DNA of 64,000 bases from Segatella copri (lineage in GTDB: Bacteria; Bacteroidota; Bacteroidia; Bacteroidales; Bacteroidaceae): the NCBI RefSeq assembly GCF_019249795.2, contig NZ_CP156892.1:446660-510659 (forward strand), read 5' to 3'. A model generated the notes under the pieces. It did no database searches and was not told where the DNA came from. It saw only the letters and a program-made list of their open reading frames with translations. The position numbers and the translations under genes are program-made. Each line of letters opens with the position of its first letter. The first letter of the stretch is position 1. This document shows positions 9,280-17,423 of this stretch, in pieces.

Positions 9280-9825
9280 ATGGACAAGAAAGAATTAAGA
9301 AAAATCATAAAATACAGAAAGCGACAGTATTCCTCAAGACAACTTGAGGAACTGTCGCTTTCTGTATTATCACGTTTAGATTCCAACCCGCATCTTCAGA
9401 ATGCCCAAACCATACTGATGTACTATTCGCTTCCTGATGAAGTGGACACCCATCATTATATAGACCAACTTGTTTCCAGGGGAAAACGAGTAATACTGCC
9501 CGTTGTGCTGGACGATACGAATATGGAACTAAGAGAATATTCCGGAGTACAAGACCTGAAGGAAGGAGCCTATCATATACTTGAACCAAAAGGCAAGATT
9601 TATCCGGAAGAGAAATATCCTGAGATAGAACTTGCCGTAATCCCAGGCATGAGTTTCGATATGAAAGGCAACCGGTTAGGAAGAGGAAAAGGCTATTACG
9701 ACAGATTTCTTGCCCAGATTCCACATGCATATAAAATAGGAATCTGTTTCGACTTCCAGAAAATCAAAGAGGAAGGACTCCTTCCTGTTACCCCTACAGA
9801 TATATGCTTGGACGAAATCATATAG
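9280..9825 (+). CDS. fthC: 5-formyltetrahydrofolate cyclo-ligase
   Basis: 181 residues, normal for the family. It converts 5-formyl-THF plus ATP to 5,10-methenyl-THF in one-carbon metabolism. Basic N-terminal ATP-site residues are in KKELRK...RKRQ, and the conserved loop GRGKGYYDRFL lies at about 134-144. The gene is probably co-transcribed with the S41 protease. Codons 11-30 form an unusually strong RNA hairpin, listed separately. The protein still reads as a normal family member across it, so the hairpin is not an insertion. Confidence 0.93.
   Translation: MDKKELRKIIKYRKRQYSSRQLEELSLSVLSRLDSNPHLQNAQTILMYYSLPDEVDTHHYIDQLVSRGKRVILPVVLDDTNMELREYSGVQDLKEGAYHILEPKGKIYPEEKYPEIELAVIPGMSFDMKGNRLGRGKGYYDRFLAQIPHAYKIGICFDFQKIKEEGLLPVTPTDICLDEII
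9311..9368 (+). repeat. 26-bp near-perfect inverted repeat inside fthC
   Basis: The left arm 9311-9338 and right arm 9343-9368 pair over 26 bp, with a two-base AT bulge on the left arm and an ACAA loop. It sits within the first 30 codons of fthC. The arms were compared base by base. Confidence 0.9.
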
Positions 9826-9843
9826 CATATAGAGCGGGGAATA

Positions 9844-10134
9844 TTAATAAAAGCGTATATCTGCAATAACCTGTGCACCAACCTGTTCATTCAAACGATG
9901 AACAAGGGTAGCACGGCTCATCGTGAGGTCAGCCCTCAATGCAGCATTCTCTATCTTTACATAGAGAGTCTGGTTCTTGATAAACTTATCACCACAATAT
10001 GCAGCAATATTTTCCCCTACAACAGAATCCCAACTCATTATCAGGCGTTTCTGCTGTAAAGGAGTCTCCAAGCCTTCCTTTCTCAGAAATTCGGGCAAGA
10101 GTTCCGCTATTGACTTAACTTTTCTTCTAAACAT
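9844..10134 (-). CDS. DUF721 family protein (DciA-like)
   Basis: 96 residues. Contains the typical core LLPEFLRKEGLETPLQQKRLIMSWDSVVGENIAAYC followed by LYVKIENAALRADLTMSRATLVHRLNE. DUF721/DciA proteins are linked to replicative helicase loading in bacteria that lack DnaC/DnaI. It lies 45 bp downstream of recF in the same direction, a pairing common in this phylum that fits a replication and repair operon. The helicase role here is by family analogy. Confidence 0.85.
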   Translation of the reverse strand: MFRRKVKSIAELLPEFLRKEGLETPLQQKRLIMSWDSVVGENIAAYCGDKFIKNQTLYVKIENAALRADLTMSRATLVHRLNEQVGAQVIADIRFY

Positions 10135-10179
10135 ATTCTTAAAATTTTAAGGGAAACATGATCTGTTTCCCTTAATTTT

Positions 10180-11277
10180 CTACTTTATTATTTCCCCATT
10201 CTCTACATAGAATATCGTATGATCTCCCTGCATGTTCTGGAGAATCTTATCCAAATGATCACGGTTCGTATCCGTAATAAAAATCTGCCCGAAATGGTCA
10301 CCGGCAACCAGTTTCACAATAGCCTCAACCCGCTGAGCATCCAACTTATCGAAAATATCATCTAAGAGGAGCAAAGGAAGCGTATTGGAACTCGTGCGCT
10401 GCAGGAAAGTAAATTGAGCCAGTTTCAGGGCAATCACGAAAGTTTTGTTCTGCCCCTGACTTCCCTCTCTCTTCATCGGATAATCACCCAGCAAAAACTC
10501 CAGATCATCACGGTGAACACCATGCAGAGAATACCCTACAGCACGATCCTTAAACCGGTCGCGCTGGATAACATCCAACAAAGGACCTCTCTGGCAATGA
10601 GAAACATAGTGAAGACGGACCTGCTCCTTATCACCCGAAATCTGCTGATAAATCTGCTGAAACAGCGGAACCAGTTCGTCAACGAAAGCCTGCCGTTTCT
10701 GGTACAGCAATTCACCATTACTCGCCATTTGCTGCTCCCAAAGTTCCAGCAGCGTAATATCAGGCTCCTCCTCCATTTTCAGCAAAGCATTTCTCTGTTG
10801 CAAAGCCTTATTATAGTTGGATAAAGCCTCTATATAAGAGTAATCATACTGAGAGATGACCACATCCATCAGTTTTCTGCGCTCTTCACTTCCTCCTTCT
10901 ATCAGAGAAACATCAGATGGAGAAACCAGAATCAGAGGGATAAGCCCAATATGTTGCGAAAGACGCTTATACTCCTTCTTGTTTCTCTTGAAATGCTTCT
11001 TGGTACCCCGTTTCATGCCACAGTAAACATTCTCTATCTCCCCCTTATCATTATCATAATTTCCCTCCAGCATAAAGAAAGGCTCATCATGAGTAATAAT
11101 CTGGGAATCGATAGAATTATAGGCACTCCTACAGAAAGAGAGATAGTAGATGGCATCAAGGAAATTAGTCTTTCCCATGCCATTATGTCCTATCAGACAA
11201 TTGATTTTGGGCGACAACTCCAGATTGGCGCTCTTTATATTTTTAAAGTTAATAATGGAAATATTCTTTAAAATCAT
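10180..11277 (-). CDS. recF: DNA replication and repair protein RecF
   Basis: 365 residues from the ATG at 11275-11277. A longer in-frame start would run through the promoter, so I reject it. Walker A is GHNGMGKT (30-37). An ABC-type signature reads EGSQGQNKTFVIALKLAQF, and Walker B is LPLLLLDDIFDKLD. RecF loads RecA at gapped DNA with RecO/RecR. It is the first gene of a leftward unit with the DUF721 gene and diverges from the TPR gene. Confidence 0.95.
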   Translation of the reverse strand: MILKNISIINFKNIKSANLELSPKINCLIGHNGMGKTNFLDAIYYLSFCRSAYNSIDSQIITHDEPFFMLEGNYDNDKGEIENVYCGMKRGTKKHFKRNKKEYKRLSQHIGLIPLILVSPSDVSLIEGGSEERRKLMDVVISQYDYSYIEALSNYNKALQQRNALLKMEEEPDITLLELWEQQMASNGELLYQKRQAFVDELVPLFQQIYQQISGDKEQVRLHYVSHCQRGPLLDVIQRDRFKDRAVGYSLHGVHRDDLEFLLGDYPMKREGSQGQNKTFVIALKLAQFTFLQRTSSNTLPLLLLDDIFDKLDAQRVEAIVKLVAGDHFGQIFITDTNRDHLDKILQNMQGDHTIFYVENGEIIK

Positions 11278-11300
11278 AGTCTCTTTTCTGCTTTTATAGT

Positions 11301-11332
11301 GCAAAGTTAGCAGAAAAAGAGGGAAAAACAAA
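11301..11332 (-). promoter_or_regulatory. recF promoter (minus-33 TTTG / minus-7 TAACTTTGC)
   Basis: On the minus strand, TTTG at 11332-11329 is separated by 19 bp from TAACTTTGC at 11309-11301. This matches the Bacteroidetes promoter spacing, 24 bp before the recF ATG. Confidence 0.8.
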
Positions 11333-11372
11333 AAAAATAGGCTAGAAATTTCAATAATTGAATAAAATTGAG

Positions 11373-11381
11373 TAAATTTGC
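11373..11381 (+). promoter_or_regulatory. TAnnTTTGC minus-7 box for the TPR-ribH unit
   Basis: TAAATTTGC, about 105 bp before the TPR gene and divergent from the recF promoter. The implied leader is roughly 100 nt. Confidence 0.65.
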
Positions 11382-11486
11382 AGAAGTTTAGCGGCATTCC
11401 ACAATTTGAAAGCTAACTTTCTATTGAACAGATTGCTCCTAAACCAGAAACTAAAAAGTATAGAATAATAAAAAAGCAAAATAAAA

Positions 11487-12182
11487 ATGGCAAACAACAA
11501 CGTACAGGCTCAGGAAACAGAGAGCCTAAACATTCGTGAGGCCTTCTTCTTGAAGTACAAGAAGGCTATTATCATTGCAGTAGTAGCTATCATTGTTATC
11601 ATTGCAGGTGTATTCGGTTATGTATCTCAGATCTCAGGTCCACGTGAGGACAAGGCTAGCACTATGCTTGCTAAGGGTCAGACCTACTTTGCTAACCAGA
11701 TGTATGAGCAGGCATTGAAGGGTGATGGCGCAGGCTATGTAGGTTTTACTAAGATTGCTGACGAATACAGCAGCACAGATGCAGGTAACCTGGCAAACCT
11801 CTATGCTGGTCTTTGCTATGCAAACCTCGGCAAATGGGCAGAAGCTCAGAAGAGTCTGGAATCTTTCTCTTCAGAAGACGACCAGATGATCAGTCCTGCT
11901 GCCGAAGCTGCCTTAGGTGATGCTTATGCGCATCTCAACCAGCTCGACAAGGCTGTAGATGCTTTCAAGAAGGCTGCTTCTATGGCTGACAGCAAGGCTG
12001 ACGAAGGTACAAACAACAGTCTTTCTCCTATATTCATTATCAAGGCAGGCGAGATTCTCGAAAGCCAGGGTAAGAAAGACGAAGCTTTGAAGCTTTATCA
12101 GGATGCTAAGAAAAAGTATGTTAACGCTATGCTCGTACAGAGTGGCGAAATCGACAAGTACATCGAGCGCGCTTCTAACTAA
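11487..12182 (+). CDS. Membrane-anchored tetratricopeptide repeat protein
   Basis: 231 residues. A short cytoplasmic N-terminus is followed by one transmembrane helix (about 28-48, AIIIAVVAIIVIIAGVFGYV). TPR-like helical repeats fill residues about 95-215, with recurring A..A..LGDAYAHLNQLDKAVDAFKKA patterns. The topology resembles the YfgM/BamD-type scaffold proteins of the envelope. It lies directly before ribH (28-bp gap), and the partners it binds are unknown. Confidence 0.8.
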   Translation: MANNNVQAQETESLNIREAFFLKYKKAIIIAVVAIIVIIAGVFGYVSQISGPREDKASTMLAKGQTYFANQMYEQALKGDGAGYVGFTKIADEYSSTDAGNLANLYAGLCYANLGKWAEAQKSLESFSSEDDQMISPAAEAALGDAYAHLNQLDKAVDAFKKAASMADSKADEGTNNSLSPIFIIKAGEILESQGKKDEALKLYQDAKKKYVNAMLVQSGEIDKYIERASN

Positions 12183-12210
12183 TCTGTACTGATAACAATT
12201 CGAAATCAAT

Positions 12211-12687
12211 ATGGCAACAGCACTTCATAATTTATCAGAATACGACTTTACTAAAATACCAGACGCCAGTAACATGTGCTTTGGTATCGTTGTAGCAGAA
12301 TGGAATCCTGAGATAACGGGCGCTTTGCTCGACGGAGCAGTAAAAACACTCGAAAAACATGGAGCACTCACAGAGAATATCCATGTGAAAACTGTTCCAG
12401 GCAGCTTTGAACTTATCTACGGAGCCCATCAAATGGTTTTGAATGGCGGCTATGATGCAGTCATCATTTTAGGTAGTGTGATACGTGGTGAAACTCCTCA
12501 CTTCGATTACATCTGCGAGGGTGTTACCTACGGAATTGCCCGTCTGAATGCTACTCAGGAAATACCTGTTATCTATGGTCTCTTGACTACCAACGATCTG
12601 CAGCAAGCTAAGGATCGTAGCGGCGGCAAGTTGGGTAACAAGGGTGATGAGTGTGCTATAGATGCTATCAAGATGGCTAAGTTCTAG
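12211..12687 (+). CDS. ribH: 6,7-dimethyl-8-ribityllumazine synthase
   Basis: 158 residues, the standard length. It condenses 5-amino-6-ribitylaminouracil with 3,4-dihydroxybutanone phosphate, the penultimate step of riboflavin synthesis. Conserved blocks seen are [34 protein letters not shown] (holding the catalytic histidine) and [15 protein letters not shown]. No other rib genes are nearby and no FMN riboswitch was recognised upstream. Confidence 0.96.
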   Translation: MATALHNLSEYDFTKIPDASNMCFGIVVAEWNPEITGALLDGAVKTLEKHGALTENIHVKTVPGSFELIYGAHQMVLNGGYDAVIILGSVIRGETPHFDYICEGVTYGIARLNATQEIPVIYGLLTTNDLQQAKDRSGGKLGNKGDECAIDAIKMAKF

Positions 12688-12743
12688 TTTTCACAACGAG
12701 AGTTGATAAACTGAATGTTATATATATAATAAGGTATAAGCAT

Positions 12744-13124
12744 ATGAAACTCTACCAGCTATTGCAGTCGTTTGAATTTGAAGAGATTTTTCCAACAGTC
12801 AATGTGATGTTTCCAAATGCACAGTTGCATCGCGATATTTTTGAAAAAGCATTCGATATGCTTTGCAATATCCAACCTATCACATCCAAAAAGGTTATCA
12901 AGTTTGAACTGATGGAAGATCCTAACTCAAATGATATGTTTGTTGGAGCAAATGATAGCTGTTTCCAGTCCACATGGGATGTATGCCTGGGAAAGGAAAT
13001 CAAAAAAGGCAAAGGCGCTGATCTCAATGATGTAGAACTGGCAGCCAACTGCTTACTCAATGTTCTTTTCATCGGACGTCATCCTCAAGGATTTGACAAG
13101 GACTATAAAAAGTTATTGAAATAA
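12744..13124 (+). CDS. Hypothetical protein, 126 aa
   Basis: I do not recognise the family with certainty. It is a soluble, acidic protein with no signal peptide or membrane segment. It begins KLYQLLQSFEFEEIFPTV and has two cysteine/tryptophan-containing strands in the middle (SCFQSTWDVCLG). It follows ribH by 56 bp and is closed by a terminator, so it may be the last gene of the unit. The length and codon use look like a real gene. Confidence 0.7.
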   Translation: MKLYQLLQSFEFEEIFPTVNVMFPNAQLHRDIFEKAFDMLCNIQPITSKKVIKFELMEDPNSNDMFVGANDSCFQSTWDVCLGKEIKKGKGADLNDVELAANCLLNVLFIGRHPQGFDKDYKKLLK

Positions 13125-13140
13125 ACTGTCAATACATAAT

Positions 13141-13187
13141 AAAAAAACTCCTGAAGTTGTTTGAAACAAACTTCAGAAGTTTTTTTA
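13141..13187 (+). terminator. Rho-independent terminator after the ribH unit
   Basis: ACTcCTGAAGTT... pairs with ...AACTTCAGAAGT around a GAAAC-type loop and is followed by seven T. The A run in front makes it potentially bidirectional. Confidence 0.8.
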
Positions 13188-13330
13188 TGTTTCTTCAATC
13201 AGATGCATTGATAAATAAAAGTATCTGTAGTAAATAGTGATAAGTATCTTAAAGAGCTAAGAAACGCTTGTTTATCGCACTTCAACTCATAGATGATATC
13301 ATCAGAGATAACATATCTATTGGCTCAAAG

Positions 13331-13388
13331 AATCAGATAAATCTGATTGTCGGCAAACGCCAGCAGGGTTGCTGGCATATGCCAGCAA
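13331..13388. repeat. Cluster of palindromes in a 390-bp gap
   Basis: The gap 13188-13510 has no gene. It holds AATCAGAT-AA-ATCTGATT (13331-13348) and the perfect 20-bp palindrome TTGCTGGCATATGCCAGCAA (13369-13388). An extra GCCAGCA just before the palindrome can pair with either half, so alternative folds are possible. No promoter consensus was found for an RNA here. Confidence 0.75.
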
Positions 13389-13510
13389 TCGTACAATTCC
13401 AGATATTGGAACTATTAAAACGTAGAGATATGACTATTTAACCTATTAGCTATTACACTAATAGTATACTAAACAAAGCAAATACTCATACATTTAACGG
13501 AAGAACCGCT

Positions 13511-14089
13511 TTATACCCCATCTTCTTCATCTTCTTCATCTTCAGCAGAAGCGTTGGTATCCAACTTCTCATCCTTTGATATAGAGATACTACCCATTCG
13601 GGAAATCTTAAGTACCAGAGGTACATATTCATCGCTGGTAACATCAGGCGACCCTACACTTGCTGCGAAGTAAAGATAATCACCTTCTGCTTTCACATAC
13701 ACAATACCAAGCAAAGCACCCATGTCCTGTGTATGTTTGTCAATATAGGATGTGAAATCTTTCTTTGTGAAAGTACGGCTAAAGAATTCAGAACCATCAT
13801 TTCTCAATACCTTAACCGAAATTCTGTTATCATAATACTTGGTGTTTTCGTCCAACTGGAGAACTGGAAGTTCCTTGTCAGAACTACGCTTCACCACTAC
13901 TTTATAATGGGAACCAACCCAATCAGCCTCCCTGGTCTGCTCATAATCACTCATTTTCTGAGTAGCTTTGTTCACAACCTTAGCCACCGGTTTAGGAGCA
14001 ATAATGATATTACTCTTCTTCTGTTCTGTACAAGCCGTCAAGCTAGAAATAGCCAAAAGACCTATTAATATATAATCAATTCGTTTCAT
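13511..14089 (-). CDS. DUF4738 family lipoprotein
   Basis: 192 residues from the ATG at 14087-14089. The signal peptide MKRIDYILIGLLAISSLTAC ends in a lipobox with Cys20. The mature protein has a beta-rich domain with KYYDNRISVKVL and EFFSRTFTKKDFTSYI typical of DUF4738, then a very acidic tail of Glu/Asp (about 182-191). It is a single-gene unit with its own promoter. The function is unknown; the envelope location is inferred from the lipobox. Confidence 0.8.
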   Translation of the reverse strand: MKRIDYILIGLLAISSLTACTEQKKSNIIIAPKPVAKVVNKATQKMSDYEQTREADWVGSHYKVVVKRSSDKELPVLQLDENTKYYDNRISVKVLRNDGSEFFSRTFTKKDFTSYIDKHTQDMGALLGIVYVKAEGDYLYFAASVGSPDVTSDEYVPLVLKISRMGSISISKDEKLDTNASAEDEEDEEDGV

Positions 14090-14108
14090 TCCGTTATTTT
14101 TTCTTACT

Positions 14109-14117
14109 GCAAAAGTA
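14109..14117 (-). promoter_or_regulatory. TAnnTTTGC minus-7 box for the DUF4738 gene
   Basis: TACTTTTGC on the minus strand, 20 bp before the ATG. Confidence 0.7.
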
Positions 14118-14182
14118 CATTTTTCTTTTGAAATAGCCAAAGAAAAGAACCGAAATCTACATTCTTACACAAAATCAAGCGC

Positions 14183-14213
14183 AAAAAGGCGCCTACTTTC
14201 ACAAGCAGGCGCC
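14183..14213 (-). terminator. Orphan minus-strand terminator
   Basis: Read on the minus strand, GGCGCCT (14213-14207) pairs with AGGCGCC (14194-14188) and is followed by TTTTTG. It lies between two divergent promoters, so it would end a leftward transcript for which no gene is visible. Confidence 0.55.
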
Positions 14214-14406
14214 CTAACATACCTAAATACTAACTAATAAATTTCCTATTGAATCTTACACGATATAATAAAGTTCAGTTTATGAATTCTAATCGTAACT
14301 TTGACGAAAAGAAAATGAAAAGGTTTAATCAAGATATAAAAAAAGTGCTTTTTCTGCTTTTTTTTTTCATTTCTTAGCAAAAGAACATCAAAAAACATGA
14401 TTTTGT

Positions 14407-14438
14407 TTTGTTTTTCGAACAATTTGCCGTACCTTTGC
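14407..14438 (+). promoter_or_regulatory. Promoter for the DUF4230 gene pair
   Basis: TTTG at 14407-14410, a 19-bp spacer, then TACCTTTGC at 14430-14438; 21 bp before the ATG. Confidence 0.8.
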
Positions 14439-14459
14439 AGCATAATAAAGACATTAAGT

Positions 14460-15131
14460 ATGAAAAAGAGGTTAATATTTATCATTTCTGTATTTTTTGC
14501 CTTCGTTTCATGTTCGCATCAGCAAACAGAAAAGAAGGAGCAAGTCATCGACACAATACCTGTGATGGTGATGCAGATACAGAAATGCAATCGCTTATAT
14601 ACAGCAGAAGCTCATGTTCATAAGATTATAACACATGATGACCAGCTCAATCTGAAGGGTTCACTGTTCAAGAAAGACTTTAATATTCATGTTCCTGGCT
14701 CTAACCGCAAGGTGGCCATTCCGATGGATGCGACATTAAAAGCTTATGTAGACTTTTCAGGATTCTCTGCAAAGAACGTAAACCGACAAGGCGACAAGAT
14801 AGAAATCATCTTACCAGACCCAAAAGTGATGCTCACCAGCAGTAAAATCAATCACGAAGGTGTTAGACAATTCGTTTCACTCACCAGAAGAAACTACAGT
14901 GATGCAGAACTGTCACAATTCGAACAACAAGGCAGGGAAAGTATCATTCGCGATATCCCGAACCTAGATATTCTTGAACAGGCACGCCAAAGTGCAGCAA
15001 ACACCCTGATTCCGATGTTACAGGACATGGGATTTGCAGAAGAGAATATCAAAATCAGTTTCAGAAAGAAATTCACTTTCAACGATCTGAAGACTCTTCT
15101 GGATAAGACAACTATCGAAAAGAATCACTAA
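14460..15131 (+). CDS. DUF4230 family lipoprotein
   Basis: 223 residues from the ATG at 14460, just after the promoter. The lipobox FVSC places the lipidated Cys at about 17. The mature part carries the DUF4230 pattern: a beta-rich N-terminal half (VHKIITHDDQLNLKG...VAIPMDATLKAYVDFSGF) and a helical C-terminal half with EQARQSAANTLIPMLQDMGF. The family has no known function. The next gene is a paralogue, so this is a two-gene operon. Confidence 0.82.
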   Translation: MKKRLIFIISVFFAFVSCSHQQTEKKEQVIDTIPVMVMQIQKCNRLYTAEAHVHKIITHDDQLNLKGSLFKKDFNIHVPGSNRKVAIPMDATLKAYVDFSGFSAKNVNRQGDKIEIILPDPKVMLTSSKINHEGVRQFVSLTRRNYSDAELSQFEQQGRESIIRDIPNLDILEQARQSAANTLIPMLQDMGFAEENIKISFRKKFTFNDLKTLLDKTTIEKNH

Positions 15132-15148
15132 GCGAGGAGAACAATGAT

Positions 15149-15721
15149 ATGAAAAGAATACAAATCATCATACTATTAGCACTGATCCTTATTCTGGGTG
15201 GAGCCTTCTATTGGCTCACCAAAGACAATGAGGTCAGCGTGGTACAGGAAGATAAGACAACCCTCTCACCCACTCAAGTAGAAAGCATCGAGAATATCGG
15301 TCAATGGGAATTTCTATCTGTAAGTGATGAAGAACTGATAGATACAATACGCCATGGCTTTTTGGGCGATGACCAACTGGTACGTATCTATTACGGAACG
15401 CTGCGCTTGGGTATCGATATGAAGGATGTAAAAAAAGGATGGCTACAAGCCAGCCAGGACAGCATCGTATGCACTTTACCTCCTATCAAACTGCTAGACC
15501 ATAACTTCATTGACGAAGCGAAGACCAAGAGTTTCTTTGAAGAAGGCAAATGGACAGGCAGCGACAGACAGGCTATGTATGAGCGTGCTTATCAAGCCAT
15601 GAAGAAACGTTGCTTAAACCGCACCAATATCTATACTGCACAGACGAATGCCAAGACTCAGTTTAGAGAGATGCTGAAAGCAATGGGATTCAAAAACGTA
15701 AAGATAGAATTTGAGAAATAA
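15149..15721 (+). CDS. DUF4230-like membrane-anchored protein
   Basis: 190 residues, 17 bp after the preceding paralogue. The N-terminal hydrophobic helix (about 5-22) lacks a lipobox cysteine, so it is probably a signal anchor. The middle shows the same order of elements as its neighbour: a beta region WEFLSVSDEELIDTIR, a DMKDVKKGWLQASQDSIVCTLPP strand pair and a C-terminal helix AKTQFREMLKAMGF. The pair likely acts together at the inner and outer membranes (inferred). Confidence 0.78.
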   Translation: MKRIQIIILLALILILGGAFYWLTKDNEVSVVQEDKTTLSPTQVESIENIGQWEFLSVSDEELIDTIRHGFLGDDQLVRIYYGTLRLGIDMKDVKKGWLQASQDSIVCTLPPIKLLDHNFIDEAKTKSFFEEGKWTGSDRQAMYERAYQAMKKRCLNRTNIYTAQTNAKTQFREMLKAMGFKNVKIEFEK

Positions 15722-15799
15722 CAAGGTTATAATACACAAGTAACTGCGTTATCAGGTATAAAAAATATAGATATAAGATAAACATAAAATTTTTAAGAG

Positions 15800-17176
15800 A
15801 TGGATGCAATAAACGATTTTTTCACCGCATTTAGTTCATTCCTCTGGGGATGGCCTATGATTATCCTGCTGTTGGGAACCCACATCTTTCTGACCATCCG
15901 CTTGCGCTTTCCACAACGCAAGATTTTCAAGGCAATCAAACTATCTGTAAAGAAAGACAAGAATGCCACAGGAGATGTTTCACAGTTCAGAGCACTGGCA
16001 ACAGCATTGGCAGCTACAATTGGTACCGGTAACATCATCGGTGTGGCTACAGCTATCGCTCTTGGCGGACCAGGAGCCGTATTCTGGTGCTGGTTAACCG
16101 GTGTCTTTGGTATTTCTACCAAATATGCCGAAGGATTACTCGCCGTAAAATATCGCGTAAAGACCAAGCGAGGCACGATGTTGGGTGGTCCTATGTATGC
16201 CCTGGAAAAAGGATTGGGCTGGAAATGGCTTGCAGTCCTGTTCGCCCTCTTTGCCGCATTGGCATCATTCGGAATCGGTAGCACGGTACAGGCAAATGCC
16301 ATCTCTACCCTGGTAGAAAACCAATACGGCATTTCTCCATACATTACTGGAACAATCGTTACGGCTTTAGGAGCAGCTGTGATTCTTGGAGGCGTGAAAA
16401 GTATCTCCAAGGTTTGTGGCATGCTGGTACCTTTCATGGCACTCTTTTATGTATTAGGCTGCATCTACATTCTCTGTGTAAATCATGCTTATTTATTGCC
16501 TGCCATCCACGTAATCTTTGACTCTGCATTCACAACAAAGGCTGCAGGTGGCGGCTTCGCTGGAAGTACCATGATGATTGCAGCCCGCTATGGTATAGCC
16601 CGCGGATTGTTCTCTAACGAAAGTGGTCTGGGTTCGGCACCCATCGTTGCTGCAGCAGCCCAAACCCGTAACCCTGTGCGTCAGGCATTGGTTTCATCTA
16701 CCGGTACCTTTTGGGATACTGTCATCATCTGTGCCCTTACAGGTCTCGTCATCACCTCAAGTATCATAGCATACCCAGACATTGACTACCATAACGGAGC
16801 TGCACTCACCAAGGCTGCCTTCAGTAAGATTCCATATATCGGAGCTCCGATATTGACCATCGGACTGGCAACATTTGCATTCAGTACGACATTGGGATGG
16901 AGTTATTATGGAGAACGGTGTGTAGAATATCTGAAAGGCAAAAAGTGGATGCTCTGTTTCCGCATAGTCTATATTGCTACTATCTTCCTGGGTAGTGTCA
17001 TCAGTCTGGGACTGGTTTGGAACATTGCCGACTGCATGAATGCTTTAATGGCCATACCAAACCTTATCTCCTTGCTCTGCCTAAGTGGTATCATAGTGCA
17101 TGAAACCAGAAAGTATCTGTGGAGAGACCAGTTAGATAAAGACATGGACGAAAAAGAAATAGAGGAATTAGAATAA
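15800..17176 (+). CDS. Alanine/glycine:cation symporter family protein
   Basis: 458 residues with about ten transmembrane helices, the usual form of the AGCS (AlsT/DagA) family. Conserved stretches include FRALATALAATIGTGNIIGVATAIALGGPGAVFW (about 54-87) and ARYGIARGLFSNESGLGSAPIVAAAAQT (about 261-288). It would take up alanine or glycine with Na+ or H+. It stands alone and is followed by a strong terminator. Confidence 0.93.
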   Translation: MDAINDFFTAFSSFLWGWPMIILLLGTHIFLTIRLRFPQRKIFKAIKLSVKKDKNATGDVSQFRALATALAATIGTGNIIGVATAIALGGPGAVFWCWLTGVFGISTKYAEGLLAVKYRVKTKRGTMLGGPMYALEKGLGWKWLAVLFALFAALASFGIGSTVQANAISTLVENQYGISPYITGTIVTALGAAVILGGVKSISKVCGMLVPFMALFYVLGCIYILCVNHAYLLPAIHVIFDSAFTTKAAGGGFAGSTMMIAARYGIARGLFSNESGLGSAPIVAAAAQTRNPVRQALVSSTGTFWDTVIICALTGLVITSSIIAYPDIDYHNGAALTKAAFSKIPYIGAPILTIGLATFAFSTTLGWSYYGERCVEYLKGKKWMLCFRIVYIATIFLGSVISLGLVWNIADCMNALMAIPNLISLLCLSGIIVHETRKYLWRDQLDKDMDEKEIEELE

Positions 17177-17217
17177 AAGACACAGAAAGAAAATACCCTG
17201 AATGGGAGTAAAAATAC

Positions 17218-17254
17218 AAAAGCTCGGCATTGCATCACTGCAGACCGAGCTTTT
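17218..17254. terminator. Bidirectional Rho-independent terminator
   Basis: AAAAGCTCGG (17218-17227) pairs with CCGAGCTTTT (17245-17254). T-rich sequence lies on both sides when each strand is read, so it can end the symporter mRNA and a leftward transcript. Confidence 0.85.
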
Positions 17255-17323
17255 ATTATTAAATCAACAAAAACTAATAAAATATCTTTTCTAAAAACCA
17301 AAAAACCTATTCGTTATGAACTT
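17218..17323 (-). ncRNA. Candidate small RNA on the minus strand
   Basis: A minus-strand TATCTTTGC box (17337-17329) points left. About 105 nt later comes the hairpin terminator at 17254-17218. No open reading frame of useful length lies between. This is a promoter-plus-terminator call only; it could also be a spurious promoter in the 3' region of the symporter. Confidence 0.4.
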
Positions 17324-17393
17324 ATGGTGCAAAGATACTACAGTTTGCGCAATAAACAGCATATTTTCTGTTGATTTCTATACTTTTTATTGG

Positions 17394-17405
17394 GCAAACG
17401 TTTGC
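17394..17405. promoter_or_regulatory. LacI-type operator-like palindrome
   Basis: GCAAACGTTTGC is a perfect 12-bp palindrome of the kind bound by LacI-family proteins. It lies in the convergent gap between the symporter and the acetyltransferase, with no promoter directly next to it. A near-identical site sits before the lacI-type gene at 29291-29304. Confidence 0.35.
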
Positions 17406-17423
17406 ACAATTTGCCCTATCAGA

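Noticed and set aside
17394..17405. A regulated promoter for the acetyltransferase at the GCAAACGTTTGC site
   Set aside because: The site lies behind the 3' end of that gene, not in front of it, so direct promoter control is unlikely; kept only as an operator-like palindrome.
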